From Streptomyces cynarae (lineage in GTDB: Bacteria; Actinomycetota; Actinomycetes; Streptomycetales; Streptomycetaceae), in contig NZ_CP106793.1 of NCBI RefSeq assembly GCF_025642135.1, positions 8,586,001-8,650,000 on the forward strand: a stretch of 64,000 bases of DNA, given 5' to 3'. Positions 53,006 to 61,955 of the stretch are shown here, one piece after another; the stretch's first letter is position 1, and each line of letters begins with the position of its first letter. The notes under the pieces were generated by a model. It had not been told where the DNA came from. It saw only the letters and a list, made by a program, of their open reading frames with translations, and searched no databases. The translations under genes were made by a program, and so were the position numbers.

Positions 53006-53554
53006 ATGACTGAGCTTGGACCTGTCGCCTGGCCGCCGGTCCCGATCAGAACCGAGCGGCTGGTGCTCCGGGAGTCCGAGGCCCGCGACCGTGCGGCGTT
53101 CATCGAGCTGTTCGCCTCGCCAGAGGTGGGCACCTATCTCGGTGGCCCTCGACCGAGTGATGAGCTCGAGCGCACGGCGCCCGAGGTGCCCGGGCGGCGC
53201 CCTGGCTTCTTTGTGATCGATCTCGACGGAGCGATGATCGGCATGGTCACTCTCGACCGGCGCGGCGCAGAGCGTCCGGGTCACATCCGTCCGGACGCCG
53301 GGGAGGCCGAACTCGGCTACATGTTCCTGCCGGAGGTGTGGGGATGCGGATACGCCGGCGAGGCGTGCGCAGCGGCGCTCGACTGGTTCGCCGACGTGCT
53401 TCCCGGCGAGCCGGTGGTGCTCTGTACGCAGACCGCCAACGACCGTTCGATGCGCCTCGCGGCGAAGCTGGGGTTCACGGAGGTGGAGCGGTTCGAGGAG
53501 TTCGGCGCCGAGCAGTGGTTCGGTGTGTGGTCCTCGCTCCCGCCGTCCGGTTGA
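53006..53554 (+). CDS. GNAT-family N-acetyltransferase
   Basis: A 182-residue acetyltransferase of the RimJ/RimL-like form: IRTERLVLRESEARDRAAF at the start, GEAELGYMFLPEVWGCGYAGEAC with the acetyl-CoA loop, and CTQTANDRSMRLAAKLGF as the C-terminal helix. Acceptor unknown. ATG 53006 is preferred to TTG 52997. Confidence 0.9.
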   Translation: MTELGPVAWPPVPIRTERLVLRESEARDRAAFIELFASPEVGTYLGGPRPSDELERTAPEVPGRRPGFFVIDLDGAMIGMVTLDRRGAERPGHIRPDAGEAELGYMFLPEVWGCGYAGEACAAALDWFADVLPGEPVVLCTQTANDRSMRLAAKLGFTEVERFEEFGAEQWFGVWSSLPPSG

Positions 53555-53699
53555 GCTCGTGCTCGACAGCGCGGATCCTCGAGGCCATCGATCGGCCGTG
53601 GGCCTTGGCCTCGGCGTCGTTGTGCATGGGCGCGCTGTGGCAGTCGATCAGATTCGTCGTCTCGCCGCGTTGCTGTTTGAAAGACGTCGTCGCATTTCG

Positions 53700-54251
53700 T
53701 CAGTGGACGCCCCGTTGCCCCAACAGGCGAGCGTGTTCCCTCTTCAGATCGGCGAACCCCTGCCGTGCGTACACGGCGAGCTCCTCGCTGGGGAACGGCA
53801 CCAACGACAGATGCTGGTCGTATCCGCCCTGCGTCCACCTGGCAGCTGTGATCTCGTAGCCCGAGACATGGGCGCACAGTTGAAGCAAGATCGGCGGCAT
53901 CTCCGGTTCCTTCAAGAGATCTGCATGCCTGATGACGAGATCGCGCATGGCCTGGATGTTCGGGAGGAACACGGTCGTGACCCACAGCCGCCACTCGGCG
54001 AGTTCTTCCTCGGTGGGTGGAGTCTCATGTATGAACGGTGATCTGCCGTCAGGTCGGGCGTTGCGCTCCTTGAACGCGTGGAAGCTGCGGCTGTTGGCCT
54101 CCGTGAGGGCGAACAGGGGTCCGTAGAAGTCGCTGAGTTGACGGTTCAGGCGTGCCAGACGTTCTTGGCGCTGTGACAGGCGTAGGCCGTTGAGATAGGT
54201 GGCGACATAGCCGACGAACGCCAGTCCGATGGTGACGACCAGTGCGATCAT
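53700..54251 (-). CDS. Single-pass membrane protein of unknown function
   Basis: A 183-residue protein with an N-terminal helix (IALVVTIGLAFVGYVATYL, about 2-20), then RLSQRQERLARLNRQLSDFYGPLFALTEANSRS, a charged helical segment seen in many Streptomyces proteins of unknown role. The rest is helical with EYxITAARWTQGG-like pattern. No enzyme motif is seen. ATG 54251 has no obvious ribosome-binding site. It lies next to an IS relic. Confidence 0.7.
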   Translation of the reverse strand: MIALVVTIGLAFVGYVATYLNGLRLSQRQERLARLNRQLSDFYGPLFALTEANSRSFHAFKERNARPDGRSPFIHETPPTEEELAEWRLWVTTVFLPNIQAMRDLVIRHADLLKEPEMPPILLQLCAHVSGYEITAARWTQGGYDQHLSLVPFPSEELAVYARQGFADLKREHARLLGQRGVH

Positions 54252-54262
54252 GGAAGGCGATG

Positions 54263-54349
54263 CTACTGAGCAGTGCACCCCTTGGTCAGTCGGTGGTAGC
54301 AGATGAGGGTTGCGGCGATACCTGCGAAGGCGCGGAAATGCTCGGGCCG
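54263..54349 (-). pseudogene. Relic of an IS5-family transposase (last 28 codons)
   Basis: On the minus strand the frame reads RPEHFRAFAGIAATLICYHR up to a TAG at 54263, closely matching the C-terminus of the transposase at 14762 (KAEHFLAFTSIACTLICYRR). No further transposase sequence or terminal repeats were found, so this is a truncated remnant of a second, related element. Confidence 0.7.
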
Positions 54350-54485
54350 ACACGTCCGCAATCCACGTCGAGCCAGAAGGCCCTCACCCACTTAAAGATC
54401 GGTCAGCCGAACCTGCATGACGTGTCCACAACCCCTCGGGACAGAACATCCAGCCCACCTGAATCCGCTTGGCGTCCGGTACTGA

Positions 54486-55349
54486 TCATCCGGCGATCGG
54501 CACGGCGTGGCCGGTGACCCGTACGCGAGCGTCGTGTGGGCCTACCTCGATGATCAGGTCGCTCGGCCGTCCCATGTCCTCGCCCTGGCGGATGGCGATC
54601 ACACCCGCTGGGGGCAACAGGTCGAGCGTACGCAAGTAGCCTCCGAACGCGGCTGCTGCTGCTCCGGTGGCCGGGTCTTCGACGACGCCGCCGACGGGGA
54701 ACGGGTCACGCGCGTGGAAGCGGTCGTCGCGCTCCCGCCAGACGAGGTGCACCGTCGTCCAGCCGTGGACCTGCATGACGCCAGCGAGGGCCTCGAAGTC
54801 GTAGTCGAGGTCGGTCAGTCGGCCACGGGAGCCCGCGGCGAGCACCAAATGCTCGTTGCCCGCGAAGGCGACGTGCGGCGGAAGCGCCGGGTCGAGGTCG
54901 GCTCTTTCCCACCCCAGGGCTGACAGCGTGGCGTCCACCTCGGCGGCCTGTGCCGGACGGGACCAGGTGGGGACGCTGGTGAGTGTCGCCCGTACAGCAC
55001 CATGCCCATCGGTCACGGTCTCCACCTTGATCTCGCCGGCAGGCGTGTCGAAGACCAGAGGACCGGAGCCTATGCGTTCGGCAAGCGCCACCGATACGGC
55101 AACGGTGGCGTGCCCACAGAAGGCGACCTCGGCGAGGGGGCTGAAGTAGCGGAGCGCGAACCGACGGTGCTGCTCGTCGCGAGAGGTGACGAATGCTGTC
55201 TCGGAGTACCCCACCTCGCCGGCGACCGCCAGCATGCGCTGCTCGTCGAGTTGTGCGGCGTCGAGAACGACGCCGGCCGGATTCCCCCCGTCGGGGTGGG
55301 AGGTGAACGCCGCGTAGCGCAGGACATCGGTAACCGTTGAGCGAGTCAT
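54486..55349 (-). CDS. PhzF-family isomerase/epimerase-like protein
   Basis: A 287-residue protein of the PhzF fold: YAAFTSHPDGGNPAGVVLD, the catalytic Glu in VGYSETAFV, RYFSPLAEVAFCGHATVA, and GGVVEDPATGAAAAAFGGYL. PhzF proper acts in phenazine synthesis but most relatives, standing alone as here, have unknown substrates. ATG 55349 begins MTRSTVTDVLRYAAF. It is divergent from a LysR regulator that likely controls it. Confidence 0.9.
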   Translation of the reverse strand: MTRSTVTDVLRYAAFTSHPDGGNPAGVVLDAAQLDEQRMLAVAGEVGYSETAFVTSRDEQHRRFALRYFSPLAEVAFCGHATVAVSVALAERIGSGPLVFDTPAGEIKVETVTDGHGAVRATLTSVPTWSRPAQAAEVDATLSALGWERADLDPALPPHVAFAGNEHLVLAAGSRGRLTDLDYDFEALAGVMQVHGWTTVHLVWRERDDRFHARDPFPVGGVVEDPATGAAAAAFGGYLRTLDLLPPAGVIAIRQGEDMGRPSDLIIEVGPHDARVRVTGHAVPIAG

Positions 55350-55440
55350 GCCCTTACCCTCCCGCCCTGACTCCATTAATGCAAACGATGATTATCGATG
55401 AATTCGATCGATGTTTACGATGGCTTGCTAGGGTTCGGTC
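55350..55440. promoter_or_regulatory. Divergent PhzF/LysR control region
   Basis: A 91-base, unusually AT-rich gap with AAACGATGATTATCGATGAA and ATTCGATCGATGTTTACG, overlapping dyads around a central GAATTC near 55399-55404. This is the expected place and style of LysR binding sites, but exact boxes cannot be set. Confidence 0.45.
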
Positions 55441-56328
55441 ATGGATACCCGGCTGCTCCAGACCTTCACCGCACTCGCCAGAACGGGAAGCTTCACCGGG
55501 GCCGCTGCTGAACTTCAGCTTGCGCAGTCCACGGTCACCGTGCAGATCAGAGCCCTTGAGAACACACTGCGCACCCGGCTCTTCGATCGACTGGCCAGAG
55601 GCGCGATGCTCACCGAGGCCGGGCGACGGTTGCTCACCCTGGCCGAAGAAGTACTGGAGGCCGAGTCACGGTTGTTCGCGGCGGCCACCGAGGACGGCCC
55701 GGTCAGCGGAACAGTCGTGGTGGGCGCGGGCGAAACATTGTGCTCTGCCCATCTGCCAGGTGTGATCGCCGCGCTGCGCCGCCTCCACCCCGATGTGGAA
55801 GTGCACCTCCAGGCGTGCAGCACCGCCACCGCCGTTGAAGGACTGCGAGCAGGAAGACTGGACTGCGCTCTCCTGCTGGAGGAACAGGCGGACTACCCGG
55901 ACGTCACGGCTGAGCGCATCACCAGCCAGCCCCTGGTCCTGCTCTGCGCCCCCGAGCACCCTCTTGCCGGCCGCGAACAGCCGACGACCTGGCAGGAACT
56001 GGCGCGGGAGAACTTCTTCCTCCACGAGGAAGGCTGTTCCTACAGCGACTGGCTCGCTCAACGTCTACAGGCGGTCGCTGGTGCCCAGCCCCGGCTGACG
56101 CGATTCGGCGGCATCGAAGCCACCCGCGCCTGTGTCACAGCCGGACTCGGCCTGACCGTGCTTCCCCACGCCAACGTAGCCGAATCACTACGCGATGGCC
56201 GCCTCACGGCAGTACCGGGCCCCTCCCTCCCCGATGTTCCTGTCTACCTGGCACGCCACCGCCGCCGTCGGCCCTCCCGCGCAGCCCGCGCCGTCGCAGC
56301 CCAGGTGGTACGCCACTTCCATGCGTGA
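55441..56328 (+). CDS. LysR-family transcriptional regulator
   Basis: A 295-residue regulator: MDTRLLQTFTALARTGSFTG, HTH LQLAQSTVTVQIRALENTL, and an effector domain from about 90 (SGTVVVGAGETLCSAHLPGV). It is divergent from the PhzF-like gene across 91 bases and is its probable activator or repressor. Confidence 0.93.
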   Translation: MDTRLLQTFTALARTGSFTGAAAELQLAQSTVTVQIRALENTLRTRLFDRLARGAMLTEAGRRLLTLAEEVLEAESRLFAAATEDGPVSGTVVVGAGETLCSAHLPGVIAALRRLHPDVEVHLQACSTATAVEGLRAGRLDCALLLEEQADYPDVTAERITSQPLVLLCAPEHPLAGREQPTTWQELARENFFLHEEGCSYSDWLAQRLQAVAGAQPRLTRFGGIEATRACVTAGLGLTVLPHANVAESLRDGRLTAVPGPSLPDVPVYLARHRRRRPSRAARAVAAQVVRHFHA

Positions 56329-56448
56329 CGGCGTCGGGCTTGCCGGCGAGGCCTGGGCCCGAGCTCAGCAACTGCCGGCGCCGCGCCGACGGAACGTCCG
56401 TGTTCCGTAAGGGTTCGATGGTTCCGCGACGGCCTGGCGCCGAGTGGG

Positions 56449-57594
56449 ATGGAGGGCATGAAACTGGGTCTCTTTCCGCCGGTGTTCAAGGGCAGACTGC
56501 ACGATGCCCGCACGGCGACCTCCGTCGGCCGGTGGCTGGGGGTGGCGTTCGCCGTCTGCTTCGTCACCGGACTGGTCAGTCACTTCATGCAACACCCGCC
56601 GGGTTGGCTGGCAGACAGAGTCCCGAGCCGGCCGGTGTGGGGTTATCGGCTCACTCAGGGACTTCATGTCGCCTCCGGCATCGCGGCGATCCCGTTGCTG
56701 ACGGCGAAGCTCTGGACGGTATATCCGCGGTTGTACGAATGGCCGTTGGTGCGGTCGGTCAAGCACGCCCTGGAGCGGCTGTCCGTCGGCGTGCTGGTGG
56801 CCGGCGCCGTCTTCGAGCTGGCGACCGGGCTGTTGAACACGGCCCAGTGGTACCCGTGGCCGTTCTCGTTCGTCCCAGTGCACTACGCGGTGGCGTGGCT
56901 GGTCATCGGGGCGTTGCTGCTGCACGTCGCGGTCAAGGCGCCGGAGATCAAGGCGCACTGGGGTCGTCGGTCACCCGGGACGCTCGCTCTGCCCTCGCAG
57001 GACGGCCCCGACCGGCGCTCGCTGCTGGCAGCGGTGGGCGCTGCCGTCGGTGCCGTCACACTGACCACCGTGGGCCAGTCCTTCACCCCGCTGAAGGACT
57101 TCCTCCTGTTCGCACCCCGCCACCCGGACAAAGGCCCGCAGGCGCTGCCGGTCAACCGGACTGCCGACGCCGCGGGGGTCGGCAGGATCACTGCCGTGGA
57201 GTACCGCCTGGTGGTGGCCGGCCCGCATCAGTACACCCTGACCCTGGACGAGCTGCGCGCCCTGCCACAGTACGAGGTCGAGCTGCCGATCGCCTGTGTG
57301 GAGGGCTGGAGCAAGTCGGCGCGCTGGACCGGCGTACGAGTCAGGGATCTGCTGGATCGTGCGGGGGCGCCGGAGCATGCGCGGGTGCGGGTGGTGTCGT
57401 TGCAGTCGAGGGGCGGTTACCGGGTGTCGGAGATGGGGCCCGAGCACGCCCGCGACCCGCTGACCCTGCTGGCCCTGCGCCTGAACGGCGAGGAACTCGA
57501 CCCGGACCACGGTTACCCGGCGCGGCTCATCGCCCCCGATCGGCCGGGCGTTCTGCAGACCAAGTGGGTCGGCCGACTGGAGGTGCCGGCATGA
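56449..57594 (+). CDS. Membrane-bound molybdopterin oxidoreductase (sulfite-oxidase fold) with cytochrome b-like helices
   Basis: A 381-residue protein. Residues 25-165 form about four transmembrane helices with spaced histidines (FMQHPPGW, GLHVASGI, FVPVHYAVAW, LLLHVAVK) that could bind heme. A second hydrophobic segment (190-210) precedes a periplasmic sulfite-oxidase-type Moco domain with Cys283 in IACVEGWSKSARWTGV, the molybdenum ligand motif, and VSLQSRGGYR. Such proteins link the membrane electron pool to a Moco reductase. ATG 56449 is listed; ATG 56458 (MKLGLFPP) is also plausible. It is coupled to the next gene by ATGA. Confidence 0.87.
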   Translation: MEGMKLGLFPPVFKGRLHDARTATSVGRWLGVAFAVCFVTGLVSHFMQHPPGWLADRVPSRPVWGYRLTQGLHVASGIAAIPLLTAKLWTVYPRLYEWPLVRSVKHALERLSVGVLVAGAVFELATGLLNTAQWYPWPFSFVPVHYAVAWLVIGALLLHVAVKAPEIKAHWGRRSPGTLALPSQDGPDRRSLLAAVGAAVGAVTLTTVGQSFTPLKDFLLFAPRHPDKGPQALPVNRTADAAGVGRITAVEYRLVVAGPHQYTLTLDELRALPQYEVELPIACVEGWSKSARWTGVRVRDLLDRAGAPEHARVRVVSLQSRGGYRVSEMGPEHARDPLTLLALRLNGEELDPDHGYPARLIAPDRPGVLQTKWVGRLEVPA

Positions 57595-57995
57595 AGTCGC
57601 TGCGCATGACGGCGGGTACGGCGGGTGTGGCACTCATGGGGGTCGGGGCGTTCCTGCTGATGGGCGTCCGCGACTTGGCGGATGTGCTGGTGTGGCTTGG
57701 TGGGGCGGTCGTCCTGCACGATGTGGTGATCGCCCCGGCCGTGCTGCTGGTCGGACTGCTGCTGGTGCGCGGCGCCGCGCGCGGACCGGTCCGCGGGGCC
57801 CTGCTGGTCGCGGGTGCGCTGACGACGGTGGCGTTGCCCGTGCTGCTACGGCCGGGCAGGACGGCCAACTCGTCGGTGCTGCCGTTGGACTATCCGCGCA
57901 ACTGGCTGATCGCACTGGTGGCCGTGGCCGTAGTGACGGCGCTCTGGCTGGCCGTGCGTGGGTGCGGGCGTGGTCGCCGGCGGCCGGGTGGGTGA
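57591..57995 (+). CDS. Small four-helix membrane protein coupled to the Moco oxidoreductase
   Basis: A 134-residue protein with four hydrophobic helices (about 8-25, 33-60, 68-87 and 104-122) and a basic C-terminus. Its start overlaps the oxidoreductase stop by four bases. It may be a partner subunit; no domain is recognised. Confidence 0.75.
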   Translation: MKSLRMTAGTAGVALMGVGAFLLMGVRDLADVLVWLGGAVVLHDVVIAPAVLLVGLLLVRGAARGPVRGALLVAGALTTVALPVLLRPGRTANSSVLPLDYPRNWLIALVAVAVVTALWLAVRGCGRGRRRPGG

Positions 57996-58161
57996 CTTCC
58001 CTGGTCCCGCCGACGGACGAACGGTCTTACCGGTGTCTTGCGCGTTGCGGTGCCGCGTCCCGGTCCGCCGAGGACGCGCAGGAGCCGGGAAGCCTTACGA
58101 ACCCCTGACGTCCTTGCACAGAGCGACCTGCCGCCAGGTGAACCGCATTACGGTCGGTGGC

Positions 58162-59214
58162 ATGTTGATCCTGGTCACCGGCGGTGTGGGTTTCATCGGC
58201 TCGCACATCGTCACAGCCCTCATCGATGGGGGGCATGAGGTGCGCGTCCTCGACGCGCTGCTGCCCGCCGCCCACCGCACGCTCCCGCCCATCCCCGACG
58301 GGGTGGACTGGCGGCATGCCGACGTCCGTGACGGGGAGGCGGTGGCCGGCGCGCTGCGAGGTGTCGACGCGGTGTGTCACCAGGCCGCGATGGTCGGTCT
58401 CGGCAAGGACTTCACCGACGCCCCGGACTACGTGGGCTGCAACGACCTCGGCACCGCCGTGCTCCTTGCCGGGATGGCCGAAGCAGGCGTGCGGCGCCTG
58501 GTGCTGGCGAGTTCGATGGTGGTCTACGGCGAGGGACGGTACGAGTGCTCGCGGCACGGTGTCGTACGACCCGGGCCGCGCAGGGTGGCGGACCTGGAAG
58601 CGGGAGGCTTCGAGCCCCCGTGCCCGCACTGCGGTGAGCCACTGGCCGCGGGCCTGGTGGGCGAGGACGCCCCGGCCGATCCACGCAACGTGTACGCGGC
58701 CACGAAGCTGGCGCAGGAGCACCTGGCCGCCGCGTGGGCGCGGGCGACCGGCGGGCGCGTCGCCGCGCTGCGCTACCACAACGTGTACGGGCCGGGCATG
58801 CCGCGGAACACCCCCTACGCGGGTGTCGCCTCCTTGTTCCGGTCAGCGCTCGCACGTGGCGAGGCCCCGCGTGTCTTCGAGGACGGCGGGCAACGGCGGG
58901 ACTTCGTCCATGTTCGGGACGTAGCCGGCGCCAACCTCGCGGCGCTGGACGGTGTGGAGGGTCTGCCGGAGGGCGGCTCGCGGGCGTACAACGTCGGCAG
59001 TGGAGAGCCCCACACCGTGGGTGAGATGGCCGCAGCGCTGGCCTCGGCGTACGGCGGACCGACACCGGTCGTCACGGGGGAGTACCGGCTCGGCGACGTC
59101 CGCCACATCACCGCTTCCTCGCAGCGACTGCGCGACGAGCTGGACTGGAAGCCGCAGGTCGTCTTCGCGGAAGGCATGACGGAGTTCGCGTCGGCGCCCC
59201 TGCGGGCCGGGTGA
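58162..59214 (+). CDS. NAD-dependent nucleotide-sugar epimerase/dehydratase (extended SDR) with zinc-knuckle-like insert
   Basis: A 350-residue extended SDR. Cofactor motif LVTGGVGFIGSHIV, VYAATKLAQEHLA with the catalytic Tyr178 and Lys182, RYHNVYGPGMPRNTPYAGV and RRDFVHVRDVAGANLAAL. An insert (about 126-170) contains YECSRHG and CPHCGEPL, so Cys129, His132, Cys154 and Cys157 could bind zinc. The family makes or changes nucleotide sugars. ATG 58162 starts the Rossmann strand directly. It is convergent with the kinase gene; the glycosyltransferase genes 2 kb downstream may share its pathway. Confidence 0.9.
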   Translation: MLILVTGGVGFIGSHIVTALIDGGHEVRVLDALLPAAHRTLPPIPDGVDWRHADVRDGEAVAGALRGVDAVCHQAAMVGLGKDFTDAPDYVGCNDLGTAVLLAGMAEAGVRRLVLASSMVVYGEGRYECSRHGVVRPGPRRVADLEAGGFEPPCPHCGEPLAAGLVGEDAPADPRNVYAATKLAQEHLAAAWARATGGRVAALRYHNVYGPGMPRNTPYAGVASLFRSALARGEAPRVFEDGGQRRDFVHVRDVAGANLAALDGVEGLPEGGSRAYNVGSGEPHTVGEMAAALASAYGGPTPVVTGEYRLGDVRHITASSQRLRDELDWKPQVVFAEGMTEFASAPLRAG

Positions 59215-59295
59215 GCTCGTCCCGTTCTCGGGAGAAGCCCGCGCCGGGACCGGCCCGGGCTTCTCCCGCCGGGCCGTCCTGCTCTGTCGTCGTCC

Positions 59296-60407
59296 TCAGA
59301 CCGCTGCGGGCAGGTGCACCTCGAACCGGCAGCCGCCCGGAACGTTGCGCACGGCTGCGCGTCCCTGGTGGGCCTCCACGATGCCGCGCACGATGGCCAG
59401 GCCGAGCCCCGCCCCGGCGGCGGCGTGCGGGCGTCAGTGCCGCGCCAGCCGGTGTCGAAGACGCGGGGCAGGTCCTCCGGCGGGATGCCGCCGCAGCCGT
59501 CCGTCACCGACAGCACGACCCTGTCGGCCTCACGGCGCGCCGAGACGGCGACCGTGCCGTCGGCGGGCGTCCGGCGGATCGCGTTGACCAGCAGGTTGGC
59601 AAGGACGCGGGACATCTCGCGGCCGTCGACTTCCACCGGCACGGGTTCGACTCCTTCGCCCACGAGCCGTACTCCGTGTTCCTTGGCCAGCGCGTCGACG
59701 CCGGCGATGGCGTCGCCGACGAGGTCGTAGACCGACATCCGGGCGGGGGACAGAGCGAGCACGCCGGCCTGGATGCGGGAGAGTTCGAACAGGTCGCTGA
59801 CCATGGCGCTCATACGGCCGACCTCCGCGCGGATGCGGATGTGGTAGTCCCGGGGATCGTCGACCATGCCGTCCTCGAGGGCCTCGGTCATCGCCTGCAG
59901 ACCGGCCAGGGGGGTGCGTAGGTCGTGGGAGATCCAGGCGACGAGTTCGCGCCGGGAGGCTTCCAGGGCCCGTTCCCGTTCCCGGGAGGCGGCGAGCTTG
60001 GCGCTGGTGGCAGCCAACTGGCGGCTGAGGTGGGCGAGTTCGGCGGTGGGCGCGAGGGTGGGCGGGATGAAACTGCCGTCGTCTCCAAGGGCGCGGGTGG
60101 CCTCGGCCAGCTCCCGACTGCCCTTCACGACGCTGCGGCCCAGGATGAGCGTCACGACGAGCGAGACGACCGCTGCCATGGCGCACACCATCGTCACCAC
60201 CCACAGGTCGTGGTCGGACAGGAACATCGCCCACGACACCAGCATGGTTCCGGCGAGCATGGCCGCCACCGTGACGGCGGCGACCACGGCCAGGGAGACG
60301 GCGACGGACCGGTCGCGCAGCGCCCGCAGGGCTGCCGCCCCCAGCAGTCCGGAGCCCCCCGCGCCGATCGCCGCGTACAACGCGATGAGGAGCGTGTCAC
60401 CGACCAT
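59296..60407 (-). pseudogene. Sensor histidine kinase, frameshifted in the ATPase domain
   Basis: The kinase has two transmembrane helices (about 5-28 and 35-95 region), a HAMP-like linker, a dimerisation domain with His161 in ISHDLRTPLAG, and an HATPase domain: NLLVNAIRRTPADG (N box), VTDGCGGIPPEDLPRVFDTGWRGTDA (G1). At about 59420-59435 the frame breaks; the intended G2 box and tail (GAGLGLAIVRGIVEAHQGR, RFEVHLPAAV) are in the next frame and end at 59296. The original frame instead runs on to 58815 without homology. Loss of a base in a GC-rich run explains it. If real, ATP binding would be lost. ATG 60407 overlaps the regulator stop. Confidence 0.8.
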
Positions 60408-61122
60408 GGCCGACCTCGGCTTCCTGTGACCGGGGAGGGTCGAAGCGGTAGCCGACACCCCAGACCGTGCTGATGAGGCGAGGGTGGGCCGGGTCGTCCT
60501 CGATCTTCTCGCGCAGTCGCCGCACGTGCACGGTGACGGTCGACAGGTCGCCGAACTCCCAGCCCCAGACCCGCTGCATCAGCTGCTCCCGGCTCGTGGC
60601 CTGCCCGGGGTGCCGGATGAAGAACTCCAAAAGGTCGAACTCGCGGATGGTCAGGGCGAGTTCGGAGCCGTCACGGGTGGCGCGCCGGGCCGTGGGGTCC
60701 AGGGCGAGCGGGCCGGCCCGCAGCCAGGGCTCGGCCGCCTCGGACCTGAGGGCCGTCGACGCACCGGCCCGGCGGAGCACCGACTCCACCCGCAGCACCA
60801 GCTCCCGGGGGCTGAACGGTTTGGTCACGTAGTCGTCCGCGCCGACCTCCAGGCCGAGGATGCGGTCCTCCTCCTCGCCTCGCGCGGTCAGCATGATGAC
60901 CGGGAGGGGGCCGGCCGTACGGATGCGGCGGCAGACCTCCAAGCCGTCCATGCCGGGCAGCATCAGGTCCAGCACCACCAGGTCGGGCGGGCGGGAGGCG
61001 GCCTGGGCCACGGCGGCCGGGCCGTCGGCGGCCACGTCGACGGCGAAGCCCGCCCGGTCCAGATATCCGGCGACGACCTCGGAGACGGTCGGGTCGTCGT
61101 CCACCACAAGTACGCGTTTCAC
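60397..61122 (-). CDS. OmpR/PhoB-family response regulator
   Basis: A 241-residue regulator. The receiver has the acidic pocket VLVVDDDPT, phospho-acceptor Asp52 in VVLDLMLPG and the conserved Lys in DDYVTKPFSP; the C-terminal winged helix has LTIREFDLLEFFIRHPGQATSREQLMQRVW and VTVHVRRLREKIED. GTG 61122 gives the compact N-terminus. It overlaps the kinase start by eleven bases. The divergent glycosyltransferase operon, 104 bases away, is the likely target. Confidence 0.93.
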   Translation of the reverse strand: MKRVLVVDDDPTVSEVVAGYLDRAGFAVDVAADGPAAVAQAASRPPDLVVLDLMLPGMDGLEVCRRIRTAGPLPVIMLTARGEEEDRILGLEVGADDYVTKPFSPRELVLRVESVLRRAGASTALRSEAAEPWLRAGPLALDPTARRATRDGSELALTIREFDLLEFFIRHPGQATSREQLMQRVWGWEFGDLSTVTVHVRRLREKIEDDPAHPRLISTVWGVGYRFDPPRSQEAEVGHGR

Positions 61123-61226
61123 CCGACCGAGTCTCGCACCAGGGTCCCGCCGCGGACCGACGCACCGAACGACGTCAGCGATCCGTAAGGAGACGGCATC
61201 CTTTATGTCTGTTTTGCGTCCGTACT

Positions 61227-61955
61227 GTGAGTGAGGTGATCGATACATCCCCCTCTTCTGTGGACGTCGTGCTGCCCTGCCTCGATGAAGCCGAGGCCCT
61301 GCCGTGGGTGCTGGACCGGATCCCGTCCGGCTGGCGCGCGATCGTCGTCGACAACGGCTCAACCGATGGTTCCCCGGACATCGCCCACGACCTGGGTGCC
61401 CACGTGGTCAGTGAGCCGCGGCGCGGCTTCGGGGCCGCCTGCCACGCGGGCCTCACCGCCGCCACGGCCGACGTGGTCTGCTTCTGCGACTGCGACGCCT
61501 CCCTCGACCCCGGCCTGCTGCCGACCGTCGTCGGCCCCGTCCTCGACGGCGCAGCCGACCTGGTCCTGGGCCGTCGCCGCCCCACCGCCCGCGGTGCCTG
61601 GCCCGTACACGCCCGGCTGGCAAACCTGCAGCTGGCCCGCCTCGTCCGCCGCCGCACCGGCCTGCGCCTGCACGACCTGGGGCCGATGCGTGCCGCCCGC
61701 CGGGAGGCGCTACTGGCCCTGGGCCTGACCGACTGGCGCTCCGGGTATCCGCTGCAGATGGTCGTCCGCGCCGCCGACGCCGGCTGGCGGGTGGCGGAGA
61801 CCGACGTGCCCTACCGACCTCGTACGGGCCGTTCGAAGGTCACCGGCACCTGGCGCGGTACCTGGCAGGCCGTGCGCGACATGCGTGCCGTCCTCGCCGA
61901 GCGGCCATCTGCGGCCCCGGCCGACGGCGCCGGCATCGCGGGAGGCGTCCGATGA
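61227..61955 (+). CDS. Glycosyltransferase family 2 protein
   Basis: A 242-residue GT-A transferase: VDVVLPCLDEAEALPWVL, VVDNGSTDGSPDIA, VCFCDCDASLDPGLLP with the DxD-like motif, and DLGPMRAARREALLALGL. Acceptor is unknown, likely a lipid carrier or cell-surface glycan. No membrane helix. It starts a run of four genes each overlapping the next by four bases. Confidence 0.88.
   Translation: MSEVIDTSPSSVDVVLPCLDEAEALPWVLDRIPSGWRAIVVDNGSTDGSPDIAHDLGAHVVSEPRRGFGAACHAGLTAATADVVCFCDCDASLDPGLLPTVVGPVLDGAADLVLGRRRPTARGAWPVHARLANLQLARLVRRRTGLRLHDLGPMRAARREALLALGLTDWRSGYPLQMVVRAADAGWRVAETDVPYRPRTGRSKVTGTWRGTWQAVRDMRAVLAERPSAAPADGAGIAGGVR

Noticed and set aside
54486..55349. PhzF-like gene considered as evidence for phenazine synthesis
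   Set aside because: No other phz gene is present and most PhzF-fold proteins outside such clusters have unrelated roles.
58815..59295. Long C-terminal extension of the histidine kinase frame
   Set aside because: It is a read-through in the wrong frame after a lost base; it is antisense to the epimerase and has no domain.
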